Shown in pieces: positions 15,131 to 26,700 of a stretch of 64,000 bases of DNA. The DNA is from DASTHG01 sp035491895 (lineage in GTDB: Bacteria > Gemmatimonadota > Gemmatimonadetes > Gemmatimonadales > GWC2-71-9): positions 4,338 to 68,337 of the forward strand of contig DATJJY010000046.1 in the NCBI GenBank assembly GCA_035491895.1. Reading direction: 5' to 3'. Position numbers and translations under genes: made by a program. Positions within the stretch are counted from its first letter, which is position 1, and each line of letters starts with the position of its first letter. The notes beneath the pieces are model-generated. The model was not told where the DNA came from and did not search any database. It saw only the letters and a list, made by a program, of their open reading frames with translations.

Positions 15131-17314
15131 ATGGTCCTCGCGCGCGTCGCCGTCCTGCTCGTAGGGATTTCGACTCAGCAGGGGCGCGACTCGGCACGCG
15201 CCGACACGATCCGGGCCCTCGCGATTGCGAGCGGCACCGGGCCTGATTGGGCGGCAGCCGATTCGATCGACGACCTGCGCCAGCGCGAACCGTTCCAGGG
15301 CGCACCGGCCAGCGAGCGCACCGTGGTGCGTGTGGCCCACGACGCGACCGCATTGATCGTCGTCGTGCGCTGCCATGACTCGGAGATGCGACGCATCCGG
15401 GCCACGGAGCTGCGGCGCGACGCCGATCTCTCCGGTGACGACCACGTCGAGCTGTTGATCGACTCGTTCGACGATCATCGCAGCGCGTTCGTGTTCGCGA
15501 CGAACCCCAACGGGGCAATGTGGGATGCGCAGTTCGCAGGGGTCGATGACCTGAACGCCAGCTGGAACGGTGTCTGGGACGTGGCGGTCGCGCGGGACAG
15601 TCTGGGGTGGACCGCCGAGTTCCGGATTCCCTTCCTCGCCCTGCGGTTCCACGCCGGTGCCAATCCCACCTTTGGGTTCAACGTCCGTCGCTTCATCCGC
15701 CGGAAGAATGAAGAGGATCTCTGGCGCTCCTATGGCCGCGCCCAGGGGTTCTACCTCCTGAATAAGGAAGGCGCGATCACCGGCCTCGGGGACGTGCATC
15801 GCCCCCGCGATCTCGAACTCTACCCCTACGCCCTGGGCCGTATCGTGGAAGCCGAGCACGACAGCCTCGGCACGCGCACCACTGGTGGCTACCTCGGCGG
15901 CAAGACGGGAATCGACGCGAAGCTGCCGCTCACCCCGACCCTCACCGCCGACCTGACCGCCGGCACCGATTTCGCCCAGGTCGAGGCGGATCAGCAGGTG
16001 ATCAACCTCACCCGCTTCCCGGTGTTCTTTCCGGAGAAGCGCGAGTTCTTTCTCGAATCGAGCGGATTGTTCGACTTCGGGACGGCGGAGCGCTTGCTGC
16101 TCTTCTATTCGCGGCGTGTCGGCCTCGATACGAGCGGTGCACCCGTGCCGATCCTCGCCGGCGGCCGAGTGTACGGCCGACTGGGACCGTGGAAGGTCGG
16201 CGTGCTCGACGCCCAGACTGGCCATGGCGATCAAGCGAACGACGCCGTCATCCGGATCCAGCACGATCTGTTCGACCGGTCCTACGTCGGTGCGGTCGCG
16301 ACGATCCATGCGCCGACGACGGGCGCCGGCATGGACCGCGCGGGTGGCCTGGACATCGACCTCCCGCTGCTCGTACACGGCGCCAACCTCGAGCCCAAGG
16401 TGTACGTGGCGGCGAGCCAGGCGCCGGGAATTCCCGGGACACCCATCGCGTGGCGCATCTCCACCGATAACCCGAACGATCTGTTCGACAACTTCGTCTC
16501 CCTCTACCGCATCGACGACGGCTTCGCCCCCCCGCTGGGCTTCGTGCGACGCACCGGGATCTGGGAGACCTCGGGGCACGTCGACTTCCAACCCCGCCCC
16601 GGCATCCTCGGGATCCGGCAGCTCGATTTCACCTTCCCGATCCCGAGCTGGGACATCATCGCGAACGAGACCGGGACGCCGCTGCGCGCCGGCGACTGGC
16701 AGAACGCATGGTTTGAGTGGCGCGTGCTCGGGGGCGACCGGCAGAACGGGGATCACTTCGAAATCAATCTGCAGCGCCTCTTCGACGCGCCCACCGATAC
16801 GTTCACGCTGTTCCCCGGGGCCGTGGTCCAGCCGGGGCGGTACTGGTGGTCGCGCACCGAGCTGCAGTACGAAATGAGCCCCGGGCGGCCGCTCAGTGTC
16901 GGGGCGTTCGTGAACTGGGGGCGCTTCTACGGCGGGCACAGTACCGACCTCGAGCTGACCGCCGCTTGGCACGGTGGTGGCCACCTCATCCTCGGGAGCG
17001 ACCTCACGCGCACCACCGCCCGTCTGCCCGTCGGGCACTTCACCGCCGTGTTGTCGGCGAGCCGGATCGAGTACGACTTCACCACCCGCGCCAGCCTGCT
17101 TGCCTTCGTGCAGTACGACAATGAGAGCGAGCGGGTCGACTTCAACGTGCGCTTTCACTGGATCCCGGTGATCGGGGACGACTGCTACCTCGTGTGGAAT
17201 TCGGGATACACGACCGACCCACAGGCGCCGTCCCACTTCCCGAATGCGCGAGCCTTCGCGCGCCCGTTGAACGGGGCTTTCGTCATCAAGCTCGTCCACC
17301 GCCTGACGCCGTGA
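15131..17314 (+). CDS. DUF5916 outer-membrane protein with CBM9-like domain
   Basis: 727-residue protein. A short hydrophobic N-terminus (MVLARVAVLLVGIST) precedes a carbohydrate-binding-family-9-like domain (~residues 15-200; VELLIDSFDDHRSAFVFATN, WTAEFRIPFLALRF, GFNVRRFI). A DUF5916 region follows (FFPEKREFFLESSGLFDFG, LLFYSRRVG), with many alternating strands to the end, as expected for an outer-membrane barrel. The family is common in Gemmatimonadota and Bacteroidetes; its function is not established. Divergent from the ADOP gene (187 bp between starts). Its stop overlaps the GTG of the MFS gene. Confidence 0.8.
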   Translation: MVLARVAVLLVGISTQQGRDSARADTIRALAIASGTGPDWAAADSIDDLRQREPFQGAPASERTVVRVAHDATALIVVVRCHDSEMRRIRATELRRDADLSGDDHVELLIDSFDDHRSAFVFATNPNGAMWDAQFAGVDDLNASWNGVWDVAVARDSLGWTAEFRIPFLALRFHAGANPTFGFNVRRFIRRKNEEDLWRSYGRAQGFYLLNKEGAITGLGDVHRPRDLELYPYALGRIVEAEHDSLGTRTTGGYLGGKTGIDAKLPLTPTLTADLTAGTDFAQVEADQQVINLTRFPVFFPEKREFFLESSGLFDFGTAERLLLFYSRRVGLDTSGAPVPILAGGRVYGRLGPWKVGVLDAQTGHGDQANDAVIRIQHDLFDRSYVGAVATIHAPTTGAGMDRAGGLDIDLPLLVHGANLEPKVYVAASQAPGIPGTPIAWRISTDNPNDLFDNFVSLYRIDDGFAPPLGFVRRTGIWETSGHVDFQPRPGILGIRQLDFTFPIPSWDIIANETGTPLRAGDWQNAWFEWRVLGGDRQNGDHFEINLQRLFDAPTDTFTLFPGAVVQPGRYWWSRTELQYEMSPGRPLSVGAFVNWGRFYGGHSTDLELTAAWHGGGHLILGSDLTRTTARLPVGHFTAVLSASRIEYDFTTRASLLAFVQYDNESERVDFNVRFHWIPVIGDDCYLVWNSGYTTDPQAPSHFPNARAFARPLNGAFVIKLVHRLTP

Positions 17315-18522
17315 CAGCGCCGGATGTGGGGAGGCTGTTTCTCACGCGGGGGGTACGGCTGTTCGCGTACGGCGCCCTGTCCGTCATTCTCGTGGTCTAT
17401 CTCACGAGCCTCGGACTCAGCGCGGCGCAGGTCGGCACGCTCCTCACGCTGACGCTGGCCGGCGACACCGCCGTGTCGCTGTGGCTGACCACCCGCGCCG
17501 ACCGACTGGGGCGGCGGCGCATGTTGGTCGTGGGGGCGATCCTGATGGCCGCGGCCGGCCTCGCCTTCGCCGCAACGCGGAATTTCCTGTTGTTGACGAT
17601 CGCCGGGACGATCGGCGTCATCAGCCCGAGCGGCAACGAAGTCGGGCCCTTCCTGCCGATCGAGCAGGCGGCGTTGTCACAAGTCGTGCCCGCTACCGAG
17701 CGCACCAGGGTGTTCGCGTGGTATACGCTCGCGGGCTCGTTCGCCACGGCCCTGGGATCGCTGGCTGGTGGTGTCCTGTCCCACGGATTGCAGCGGGCGG
17801 ATTTCACGGCGCCGGCGAGCTACCGGATCATCGTCCTGGGCTACGCAGCGCTTGGTGTGCTGCTCGCCGCGGTATTCAGTCGATTGTCATCGGTCGTCGA
17901 GGTCGCGACACCGGCATCCGCCGAGAGAACTGCCTCGGGGCTGGGACGGTCTCGAGCCATTGTCCTGAAGCTCTCCGGGCTGTTCGGTCTCGATGCGTTC
18001 GCGGGTGGATTCGTCGTGCAGAGCTTCGCCGCATACTGGTTCTACCTGCGGTTCGGGGTGAACCCCGCGGCGCTGGGAACGATCTTCTTCGGTGCGAATG
18101 TCTTCGCCGGGATCTCGGCGCTCCTGGCATCACGGCTCGCCGCCCGCTTCGGGCTCGTGCGGACGATGGTGTTCACCCACCTCCCTTCCAACGTTCTCCT
18201 GATTCTCGTGCCGCTGATGCCGAACCTTCCGCTCGCGGTGCTCGTTCTCCTGCTTCGTTTCAGCATCAGCCAGATGGACGTGCCGACCCGGCAATCCTAT
18301 GTGATGGCGGTGGTCCGACCCGACGAGCGCTCCGCGGCCGCCGGTGTCACGGGCGTAGCGCGCACCACGGGAGCAGCGCTGGCCCCGGTGTTCGCGGGAT
18401 GGATGTTGGCGCGGCCGGAGTGGACGAGCGTCCCGTTCATCCTCGCGGGAGTGCTCAAGATCGTCTACGATATCCTGTTGTATCGCGCGTTCGTGGGCGT
18501 GCGACCGATGGAAGAGAGCTAG
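17311..18522 (+). CDS. MFS-type inner-membrane transporter
   Basis: 403-residue transporter with about 12 transmembrane helices and MFS motif A variant DRLGRRRML between helices 2 and 3. Conserved stretches include GVISPSGNEVGPFLPIEQAA and PTRQSYVMAVVRPDERSAAA, typical of drug/metabolite exporters of this size. The GTG start at 17311 forms a GTGA overlap with the DUF5916 stop; the frame runs open further upstream, but coupling favours this start. Substrate unknown; export linked to the outer-membrane partner is an inference from the overlap. Confidence 0.85.
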   Translation: MTAPDVGRLFLTRGVRLFAYGALSVILVVYLTSLGLSAAQVGTLLTLTLAGDTAVSLWLTTRADRLGRRRMLVVGAILMAAAGLAFAATRNFLLLTIAGTIGVISPSGNEVGPFLPIEQAALSQVVPATERTRVFAWYTLAGSFATALGSLAGGVLSHGLQRADFTAPASYRIIVLGYAALGVLLAAVFSRLSSVVEVATPASAERTASGLGRSRAIVLKLSGLFGLDAFAGGFVVQSFAAYWFYLRFGVNPAALGTIFFGANVFAGISALLASRLAARFGLVRTMVFTHLPSNVLLILVPLMPNLPLAVLVLLLRFSISQMDVPTRQSYVMAVVRPDERSAAAGVTGVARTTGAALAPVFAGWMLARPEWTSVPFILAGVLKIVYDILLYRAFVGVRPMEES

Positions 18523-18670
18523 GACTCCACCGCTGGCCCTTTGTTGCGGAGCTGCAACACAACGACCATACTGTCATAGCCAAACGATTGTACCGTCTAC
18601 GCAACACCCTGGCACAGAAGCTGCCGTGCCGATGGTCGTGCCAAGTCAGCCTCCTATCAGGAAGACCCCG

Positions 18671-21600
18671 ATGACCCGATTCGCTCGTCCGCTCGTCAGC
18701 GCTGGAATCCTGGTGCTCGCCACCCTCGTCTGGACCTGCCATGGCGATCAGACGGTCAATCCGCCGGGTCCCGCCACGTCCCTGACGTTCACGGCTGGGC
18801 CGGCGAGCGTGACGGCGGGGGTGCAGATCGCCACGGTGACCGTCACAGCGCTCGACGACGGCGGCCATACAGCGACCGCGTTCGCGAGTCCGATCACGCT
18901 CTCCATCATCAACGGTACGGGGACCGCGGGCGCGACGCTCTCCGGCACGACGACCGTCAACGCCTCGAACGGGGTCGCGACGTTCACGACGCTGAGTATC
19001 GACAAGAGTGGTTCCGGTTATTCGCTGCAGGCGGCGGCGTCGGGTCTCACCTCGGCGGCGAGCGGCACGTTCAGCGTCGCCGCGGGTCCCGCGGCGCAGC
19101 TCGCGTTCACGACGCAGCCCTCCGGGACGACGGCTGGAGTGGCGATCGCTCCCGCCGTGAAGGTGACGGCGCTGGACGCGCTGGGGAACACGGTTGCGAG
19201 TTTCACGGGGACGGTGACGGTCGTAATCACACCGGGGACCGGCACGGCCGGCGCCACGTTATCGGGGACGACGGCGGCCGCCGCGACAGCCGGCATCGCC
19301 ACGTTCGCGGACCTCAGCCTCGACAAGGTCGGAACGGTGAACGCCGGGACCGGCTACACCCTCTCGGCCACGGCGCCGAGTCTCACCGCTGCAACCAGCG
19401 ACGCGTTCGACATCCAGAGCGGCACCGCGACGCACCTGCAGTTCACCTCGCAGCCGAGCGCCACGGCCGCGGGCGCCGGCTTCTCGCCCCTCGTCGAAGT
19501 CAGCGCACTCGATGCCGTCGGGAATGTGGCAGCCACCTTCGCGGGGAATGTGACCCTCGCGATCGGGACGAACGTCGGAGGCGCCACCCTCGCCGGGACC
19601 AAGATCGTCGCCGTCACGAACGGCGTCGCGACTTTCCCCGGCGTCTTCCTGGATAAGGTCGGCACGGGTTACACGCTCTCCGCCACCGCCTCGGGCCTGA
19701 CGGCGGCGGCGAGCGCGGCGTTCAACGTGACCGCCGGCGCCGCCGCACGGCTCGTCTTCACGACGCAGCCAGTGACGACCACCGATGCCGCGCCGATCGC
19801 CCCCCCCGTCCGCGTCACCGCCCGCGACGCGTTCGGCAACCCCGCGGACGGGTTCGCCGGCAACGTGACGGTGGCGATCGCACACAATCCCGCCGGCGGC
19901 GTGCTGTCGGGTTCGACCACCCTCGCCGCCACGCTGGGCGTGACGACATTCGCCAATCTGGCCATCGACAAAGTCGGTGCGGGCTACACCCTCGCCGCGA
20001 GCGCCGCTGGCATCGCCGGCGATACGAGCGCGGCGTTCGATGTCGTCGCTTCCACCGCCGACAAGCTGGTGTGCACCGTCCAGCCGACCAACACGACGGC
20101 CGGCAGCTCGATTGCGCCGGCGATACAAGTGAGCGCACGCGACGCGTCGAACCAGGTCGTCACGAGCTTCACCGGCAACGTGACGCTGACCATCGGCACC
20201 AATCCCGGCGGCGGCACCTTGTCGGGAGGTGGGCCGCTCGCCGCCGTCAGCGGTGTCGCCACCTTCGCCAGCGCGAGCATCGACAAGAGCGGGAACGGTT
20301 ACACCCTGACGGCGTCCGCCGCAGGACTGCAGTCGGCGGCCTGCGGGCCGTTCAACATCACGGGCGGCACGGCGTCGCAGCTGGCCTTCACCGTGCAGCC
20401 GACGAACGTCGCGGCCACGGCGACGATCACTCCACAGGTGGAAGTCACGGCGCGCGACGCCCTCGGCAACGTCGCCACCGGATTCACCGGAACGGTGACA
20501 CTCACGATCGCGAATAACCCCGGGAGCGGCACGCTGGCCGGGACGAATGCGGTCGCGGCCGTGGCGGGTGTGGCCGCCTTCAACACTCTCAGCATCAATA
20601 ACGTGGGTACGGCATATACCCTGGCCGCGTCTGCGACCGGGCCGACGGGTGCCACGAGCGCGGGGTTCGACGTGACGGCCGGCGCGCCGAGCCACCTGGT
20701 GTTCACCGTGCAGCCGTCCAACGCAGCGGCGGGTGCGAACCTCACTCCCGCAGTGCAGATCACCGCCAAGGACGGCTCCGGGAACGTCGTCACGACCTTC
20801 AACGGAGACGTGACGCTCTCCATCACCGCTGGGACCGGCACCGCCGGGGCGATTCTGACGGGGACCCGGACGGTCACCGCGTCTTCAGGGATCGCGAACT
20901 TCACCGATCTGAACATTGATCGGGCGGGCACCGGCTACACCTTGTCCGCCACGGCGGTCGGGCTCTCCGGCGCAACGAGCGGCGCGTTCGACATCACCTC
21001 CGGGGCAGCGACCCGCCTCGCGTTCGCCGCACAGCCCGTTTCTGCGGCTGCGGGAGCGTCACTGGGCACGATCGTGGTGACGGCACAGGATGCCCAGGGC
21101 AACACGGTGCCGAGCTACACCGGCAACGTCAGCGTCGTCATCGGCGCCAACCCGGGCAGTGGCACACTGTCGGGGACGACCACGACGGCTGCCGTAGCCG
21201 GTGTTGCCACCTTCTCGGGTCTGAGCATCGACAAGAGCGGCGTCGGATACACCCTCTCGGTGTCGTCGGGGGCCCTGACGGGCGCCACGAGCACCCCGTT
21301 CACCATCAGTGCCGGCACCGCCACCGCCCTTGCGTTCATCGTGCAGCCCTCCAACGCAACGGCCGGAACGGCGATCGCCCCGGCCATTCTGGTGTCGGCG
21401 CAGGACGCCCTCGGCAATGCGGTCACGTCCTTCACGGGGAACGTGACGATCGCGCTCGCGACGAATCCGGCCGGCGGGGTGCTCTCCGGTACGGCGACGG
21501 TCGCCGCCGTTGCCGGCGTCGCGACCTTCTCCACGCTGAGCATCGACAAGGCGGCGAACGGCTATACGGTGTCGGCCAGCGCCGCGGGACTGACGGGCGC

Positions 21601-23545
21601 CACGAGCGCGCCGTTCAACATCGGACCGGCCGCCGCCACGCTGCTCGCCTTCACCGTGCAGCCGAGCACCGCCACCACCAACGCGAACATCTCCCCGGCG
21701 GTGAAAGTGACGGTGCGGGACGCGCTGGGGAACACGGCCACCGGGTTCAACGGCAACATCACCGTGGCCATCGGGGCCAATCCGGGCGGCGGAACGCTGT
21801 CGGGGACGCGCACGCTCGCCGCGGTGAACGGCGTCGCCAGCTACCAGGCGCTGGGCATCAACAACACCGGAACGGGCTATACCCTGACCGCCGCGGCCGC
21901 GGGCCTCAGCGGCGCCACGAGCGTCCCGTTCAACATCATCGCGTCGGTGGGCACGCAGCTGTTCTTCACCGTGCAGCCCCCCGACCCTGCGACCGCCGGC
22001 ACGGCGCTCGCGCCGTCGATCGTGGTGACGGCGCGGGACGCGTCCGGGCAGACGGCGTCCAGCTTCACCGGCAACGTGACACTGGCGATCGCCGCAGGGA
22101 CCGGCGCGGCGGGTGCCACGCTCTCGGGCACGAAGACCCTCGCCGCGGTGGCCGGCGTGGCCACCTTCACCGGCCTGTCGATCGACAAGGCCGCCATCGG
22201 CTACAAGCTCACCGCGACGGCGTCGGGCCTCACCGCGGCGACCAGCGCGTTCTTCACGATCAACCCCGGCTCGGCCACACAGCTCAGCTTCACGCTGCAG
22301 CCCTCCACGACGACGGTGGCGACGGCGATCACGCCGAAGGTCGAGGTGACGGCGCGCGACGCGCACGGGAACACGGCGACGGCGTTCACCGGCAACGTGA
22401 CCGTGGCCATTGCCGCAAATCCGGGTAGCGGGGTCCTGGGCGGCACCGCCAGCGTGGCCGTGGTGAATGGCGTCGCCTCGTTCTCCAGCCTGACGATCAG
22501 CCAGGCGGGGATCGGTTACACCCTGTCCGCCGCGGCGAGCGGTCTCACGGGGTCGACCAGCGCCGCATTCGACATCACGGCGGCGCGCGCCACGCAGCTT
22601 GGTTTCTCGGTGCAGCCATCGTCCACGACGGCGGGAGCCGCGATCGCGCCCGCGGTCAAGGTGACGGCGCGCGACGCCACGGGCAGCGTCGCCACGGGCT
22701 TCAGCGGCGCCGTGACGCTCTCCATCACGGCCGGCTCCGGCACGGCGGGCGCCGTGCTGTCGGGTACGGTGACGGCGAACGCCGTCGCCGGCGTCGCCAC
22801 GTTCTCCAACCTGAGCATCGACAACAGCGGCACCGGCTACCGGCTCTCCGCCGTCGCCGCCGGCGTCTCGGGAACGACGAGCACGCCGTTCACGGTCAAT
22901 CCGGGAGCGGCCACACTCGTGACGTTCACCGTGCACCCCGGCTCCGCTCCGGCGGCGACAATCATTCCCGGCGCTACCGGTCCGACGATCCAGGTGACGG
23001 TGCGCGACGCGCTCGGGAACCCCGTCAAGACGTTCAACGGGAACGTGACCGTGGCTCTTCTCACGAACTCCGCGGGCGGCGTGCTCTCGGGAACCACCAC
23101 GGTCGGCACGGCCCAAGGCGTGGCCAACTTCAACGACCTGACGATCGACAAGGCGAGCCAGGGCTACCGTCTCGAAGTCAGTGCCGCGGGGCTCGCGCCC
23201 GACACGAGCAATGCGTTCAGCATCACCGCGGGCGCCGCGACGACGTTGCTCTTCACCGTCCAACCTTCGAACGCCACCGCCGGCGGGGCGATCGCGCCGT
23301 CGATCCGCGTGACGGCGTTCGACGCGCAGGGGAACCAGGCGACCGGGTTCGCCGGGAACGTGACGCTCGCGATCGCCAACAACCCGGGCGGTGGGATCCT
23401 GTCGGGAACCAACCCGGTGACCGCCGCGAACGGCGTCGCGGTCTTCAGCGGGTTGAGCATCAGCCTTGCGGGGACGGGCTATACGCTGCTGGCCACAGCT
23501 GCCGGAGTGGCACCGGTGACGAGCGTGGCGTTCAACATCAATTGA
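18671..23545 (+). CDS. Giant surface lipoprotein with about 15 beta-rich repeats (paralogue 1)
   Basis: 1624-residue predicted lipoprotein. A signal peptide ends in WTC (cysteine near residue 23). The rest is ~15 tandem repeats of about 105 residues. Each unit opens with LxFTVQPSNxTAG, continues VxVTARDALGNxxxxFTGNV and TLSGTxTVAAVAGVATF, and closes with LSIDKxGTGYTLxAxAxGL plus ATSxxFNI. This pattern fits bacterial Ig-like or filamin-like folds in surface adhesins and stalks. No enzymatic or sorting domain was seen. I chose ATG 18671 (AGGA upstream); an earlier start at 18626 would hide the signal peptide. Neighbour of a larger paralogue. Confidence 0.85.
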   Translation: MTRFARPLVSAGILVLATLVWTCHGDQTVNPPGPATSLTFTAGPASVTAGVQIATVTVTALDDGGHTATAFASPITLSIINGTGTAGATLSGTTTVNASNGVATFTTLSIDKSGSGYSLQAAASGLTSAASGTFSVAAGPAAQLAFTTQPSGTTAGVAIAPAVKVTALDALGNTVASFTGTVTVVITPGTGTAGATLSGTTAAAATAGIATFADLSLDKVGTVNAGTGYTLSATAPSLTAATSDAFDIQSGTATHLQFTSQPSATAAGAGFSPLVEVSALDAVGNVAATFAGNVTLAIGTNVGGATLAGTKIVAVTNGVATFPGVFLDKVGTGYTLSATASGLTAAASAAFNVTAGAAARLVFTTQPVTTTDAAPIAPPVRVTARDAFGNPADGFAGNVTVAIAHNPAGGVLSGSTTLAATLGVTTFANLAIDKVGAGYTLAASAAGIAGDTSAAFDVVASTADKLVCTVQPTNTTAGSSIAPAIQVSARDASNQVVTSFTGNVTLTIGTNPGGGTLSGGGPLAAVSGVATFASASIDKSGNGYTLTASAAGLQSAACGPFNITGGTASQLAFTVQPTNVAATATITPQVEVTARDALGNVATGFTGTVTLTIANNPGSGTLAGTNAVAAVAGVAAFNTLSINNVGTAYTLAASATGPTGATSAGFDVTAGAPSHLVFTVQPSNAAAGANLTPAVQITAKDGSGNVVTTFNGDVTLSITAGTGTAGAILTGTRTVTASSGIANFTDLNIDRAGTGYTLSATAVGLSGATSGAFDITSGAATRLAFAAQPVSAAAGASLGTIVVTAQDAQGNTVPSYTGNVSVVIGANPGSGTLSGTTTTAAVAGVATFSGLSIDKSGVGYTLSVSSGALTGATSTPFTISAGTATALAFIVQPSNATAGTAIAPAILVSAQDALGNAVTSFTGNVTIALATNPAGGVLSGTATVAAVAGVATFSTLSIDKAANGYTVSASAAGLTGATSAPFNIGPAAATLLAFTVQPSTATTNANISPAVKVTVRDALGNTATGFNGNITVAIGANPGGGTLSGTRTLAAVNGVASYQALGINNTGTGYTLTAAAAGLSGATSVPFNIIASVGTQLFFTVQPPDPATAGTALAPSIVVTARDASGQTASSFTGNVTLAIAAGTGAAGATLSGTKTLAAVAGVATFTGLSIDKAAIGYKLTATASGLTAATSAFFTINPGSATQLSFTLQPSTTTVATAITPKVEVTARDAHGNTATAFTGNVTVAIAANPGSGVLGGTASVAVVNGVASFSSLTISQAGIGYTLSAAASGLTGSTSAAFDITAARATQLGFSVQPSSTTAGAAIAPAVKVTARDATGSVATGFSGAVTLSITAGSGTAGAVLSGTVTANAVAGVATFSNLSIDNSGTGYRLSAVAAGVSGTTSTPFTVNPGAATLVTFTVHPGSAPAATIIPGATGPTIQVTVRDALGNPVKTFNGNVTVALLTNSAGGVLSGTTTVGTAQGVANFNDLTIDKASQGYRLEVSAAGLAPDTSNAFSITAGAATTLLFTVQPSNATAGGAIAPSIRVTAFDAQGNQATGFAGNVTLAIANNPGGGILSGTNPVTAANGVAVFSGLSISLAGTGYTLLATAAGVAPVTSVAFNIN

Positions 23546-23556
23546 GCCGCTAGTCC

Positions 23557-23612
23557 GGGCGTGGGTGTGGTGCGATTCCCACACTCCACGCCCGCGACCA
23601 GCGCGCTTTTTG
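23557..23612 (+). terminator. Probable terminator between the two giant repeat genes
   Basis: GGGCGTGGGTGTGG (23557-23570) pairs with CCACACTCCACGCCC, with one bulge, and is followed after 14 bp by TTTTT. A second hairpin, GTGGCCG/CGGCCAC, follows at 23614-23632. The T run is not directly at the stem base, so termination is likely but not certain. Confidence 0.5.
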
Positions 23613-23746
23613 CGTGGCCGTATCGCGGCCACAACTTCAATAACGACCGAGACTTGTCGGTCCGTTTCGGACTGGACAGGCGGTTCCCGGGGAATAGCTT
23701 GGGCTCCCCCAAGCACAATCGTCGCCTTTTACTCGAGGGGTACGGT

Positions 23747-26700
23747 ATGCGCTCTACCTTGTCCGCCGCTCTCTCCTTTGCACGCCCGCTGGCCACGACG
23801 GTGGCGCGCGCGAGCGCGGTCGCACTCCTCACGCTGCTCGTCGTCTCGTGCCACTCCGACACGACGGCCCCGGCGATTCCGAAGAGCCTCGAATTCAGCG
23901 TGCAGCCGGCCAGCACCGACGCCGTCACGTCACTCGGGTCGATCAAGGTCACGGCGCTCGACGGATCCGGCCACGTGGTCACGAGCTTCCTCGGCCAGGT
24001 CACGATCGCTCTGGGCAACAATCCGGGCAACGCGACCTTGGGGGGGACGAAGTCACAGAGCGCGGTCGCGGGCGTCGCCACGTTTTCGAACCTCACCGTC
24101 AACCGCCCGGGCACTGGCTATACCCTCGCCGTGTCGGCCTCGGGGGTGACGCAGAACAGCGCGGCGTTCAACATCGTCCCGGGCCCGGTCGTGAGCTTCG
24201 TCTTCAGCGTCCAGCCCAGCAACGCCACCGCCGGTGCCACGATCGCGCCCGCGATTCAGGTGCAGGCCATGGATGGCGCCGGCAATCTCGTGACCCCGTT
24301 CAACGGCAACGTCACGATGGCCATCGGGACGAACCCGGCGGGCGGCACGCTCTCCGGGACGGCCTCCGTCGCCGCGGCGGCGGGCATCGCGAGCTTCAGC
24401 TCCCTGAGCATCGACAAAGCGGGCACGGGCTACAAGCTCACCGCGACGGGCGGCGCCGGCAGCGGAACGAGCAACGCCTTCAACATCACGGCCGCCGTCG
24501 CCACGCAGCTCGTCTTCGCCACGCAGCCCACGGCAACCGCCGCCGGCTCCAACATCACCCCCGCCATCATCGTCACCGCGAAAGATCAGTTCGGCAACAA
24601 CGCGGCGAGCTTCGCCAACGCGATCACCGTCGCGATTACGGGCGGCACGGGGAAAGCGGGCGCCGCCCTCTCGGGAACGAAGACCGTCACGGCGTCAGGG
24701 GGCTCGGCGACGTTCTCGACGTTGAGCATCGACAGCGTCGGCACCGGGTACACGCTGTCGGCCACCGCCACCGGGCTCGTCGGCGGGTTCGCCAGCGCGA
24801 CTTTCAACATCGTTCCCGGTGCAGCGACGCAGCTGGTGTTCACCGCGCAGCCCACGAACGCGACTGCCGGCGCCAACATCGCGCCCGCGATCGCCGTGAC
24901 CGCGCGCGACGCGAAGGGCAATACGGCCACGGGCTTCACCGGCTCGGTCACGCTGGCGATCGGGACCAACGCGGGCGGCGGAACGCTGGGCGGGACGGTG
25001 GCGGTGAACGCCACGGCCGGCGTCGCCTCGTTCTCGACCGTCAACATCAACAAGAGCGGGATCGGCTACACGCTGACGGCTGGCTCGGGCACCCTCACCG
25101 GAGCCACGAGCAACGCGTTCAACATCGTTGCCGGCGCGGCGACGAAGCTCGCGTTCACGAGTCCGCCGACCAATTCGCTGGCCGCGGCGACGATCAATTC
25201 GTCGGGCGGGGTCAAGGTCACGGCGCAGGACGCGCTCGGGAACACCGACCTCAGCTACACGGGCAATGTGACCGTCGCGTTCGGCACCAACGCCGGCGGC
25301 GGCACCCTCTCCGGTACGCTGACGGCGGCGGCGGCGGCGGGCGTCGCGACGTTCGCCAACCTGAGCATCGACAAGGTCGGCACGGGCTACACCCTCGCGG
25401 CCACCGCAACGTCCCTCACCAGCGCCACGAGCGGCGGGTTCAACATCATCAACAGCGTCGCGACCCACCTGGTATTTACGCTGCAGCCCGGCAACACCGT
25501 CGCGGGCGCCACGATCGGCACCGTCACGGTGACGGCGCTCGATGCGGCCAACAACCCGGCCGTCGACTTCACCGCCTCGGTCGCGATCGCGATCCTGAAC
25601 AACGCGGGCGGCGGCACGCTCTCGGGCACGACGTCGATCGCGGCGGTCGCCGGCGTCGCCACGTTCTCGACGTTGAGCATCGACAAGACGGGGACCGGAT
25701 ACACGCTGACGGCGACGGCGGGCGCCCTGACGAGCGCCACGAGCACCGGCTTCAACATCACGCCGGGCCTCGCCACGCATCTGGCGTTCGTCACGCAGCC
25801 AACCAACGCGACCGCCGGAGTGTCCATCGCCCCGTCGGTCGTGGTCAACGCCCTCGACGCCAACAACAACATTGCGACGGCGTACACGGCGAACGTCGTG
25901 GCGGCGATCGGCACGAACGCCGGCGGCGGCACGCTCTCCGGCACGACGACTGTCGCCGCGGTGGCGGGTGTCGCGACGTTCGCAAACCTGAGCATCGACA
26001 AGTCCGGCACCGGCTACACGCTGCATGCGACGTCGGGGAGCCTCACCGACGCGACGTCGACCGGGTTCAACATCAGCGCAGCGGCATTGAGCCAGCTGAT
26101 CTTCACGTCCCAGCCCGTCGCGACCCAGGCCGGGTCGCACATCGCCCCGGCCGTCGAGGTCTCCGGTGACGACGCCTTCGGCAACCTGGTGACGACCTTC
26201 ACCGGCAACGTGACGGTGGCGATCGGGACCAACGGCGGAGCGGGCACGCTCTCCGGAACGACGACGGTCGCGGCAGTCGCCGGCATCGCGTCGTTCGGCG
26301 ATCTGAGCATCGACAAGACCGGCAGCGGGTACACGCTGGCGGCGACGGCATCGGGAGCCTCCGCCGGAACCAGCGTCGCGTTCGACATCACGCCGGGGGC
26401 GGCGTCCAAGCTCACCTTCAGCGTGGGTCCGGCCGCGAGCACCGCGGCGGGCACTGTGATTGCGCCGCCAATCATCGTGGCGGCCCAGGACGCATTCGGC
26501 AACACCGTGCCGAGCTTCGTGGGCAACATTGCGATGGCGTTCGGGGCGAACCCCGGCACGGGGACGCTGTCCGGGACGACCTCGATCAACGCGGTGGCCG
26601 GCATCGCCACCTTCTCGAACCTGAGCGTCGACAAGGCGGGAACGGGCTACACCCTCGCCGCGTCGTCGTCCGGCGTGACGGGGGCGACGAGCGCCGCATT

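Noticed and set aside
14267..17299. Minus-strand frame of 1010 residues
   Set aside because: It lies antisense to the DUF5916 gene and runs into the ADOP gene in another frame. No domains seen; low-complexity composition.
21059..23716. Minus-strand frame of 885 residues, and a similar one at 24695-27361
   Set aside because: Both are opposite the repeat-rich giant genes; their apparent repetitiveness mirrors the sense repeats.
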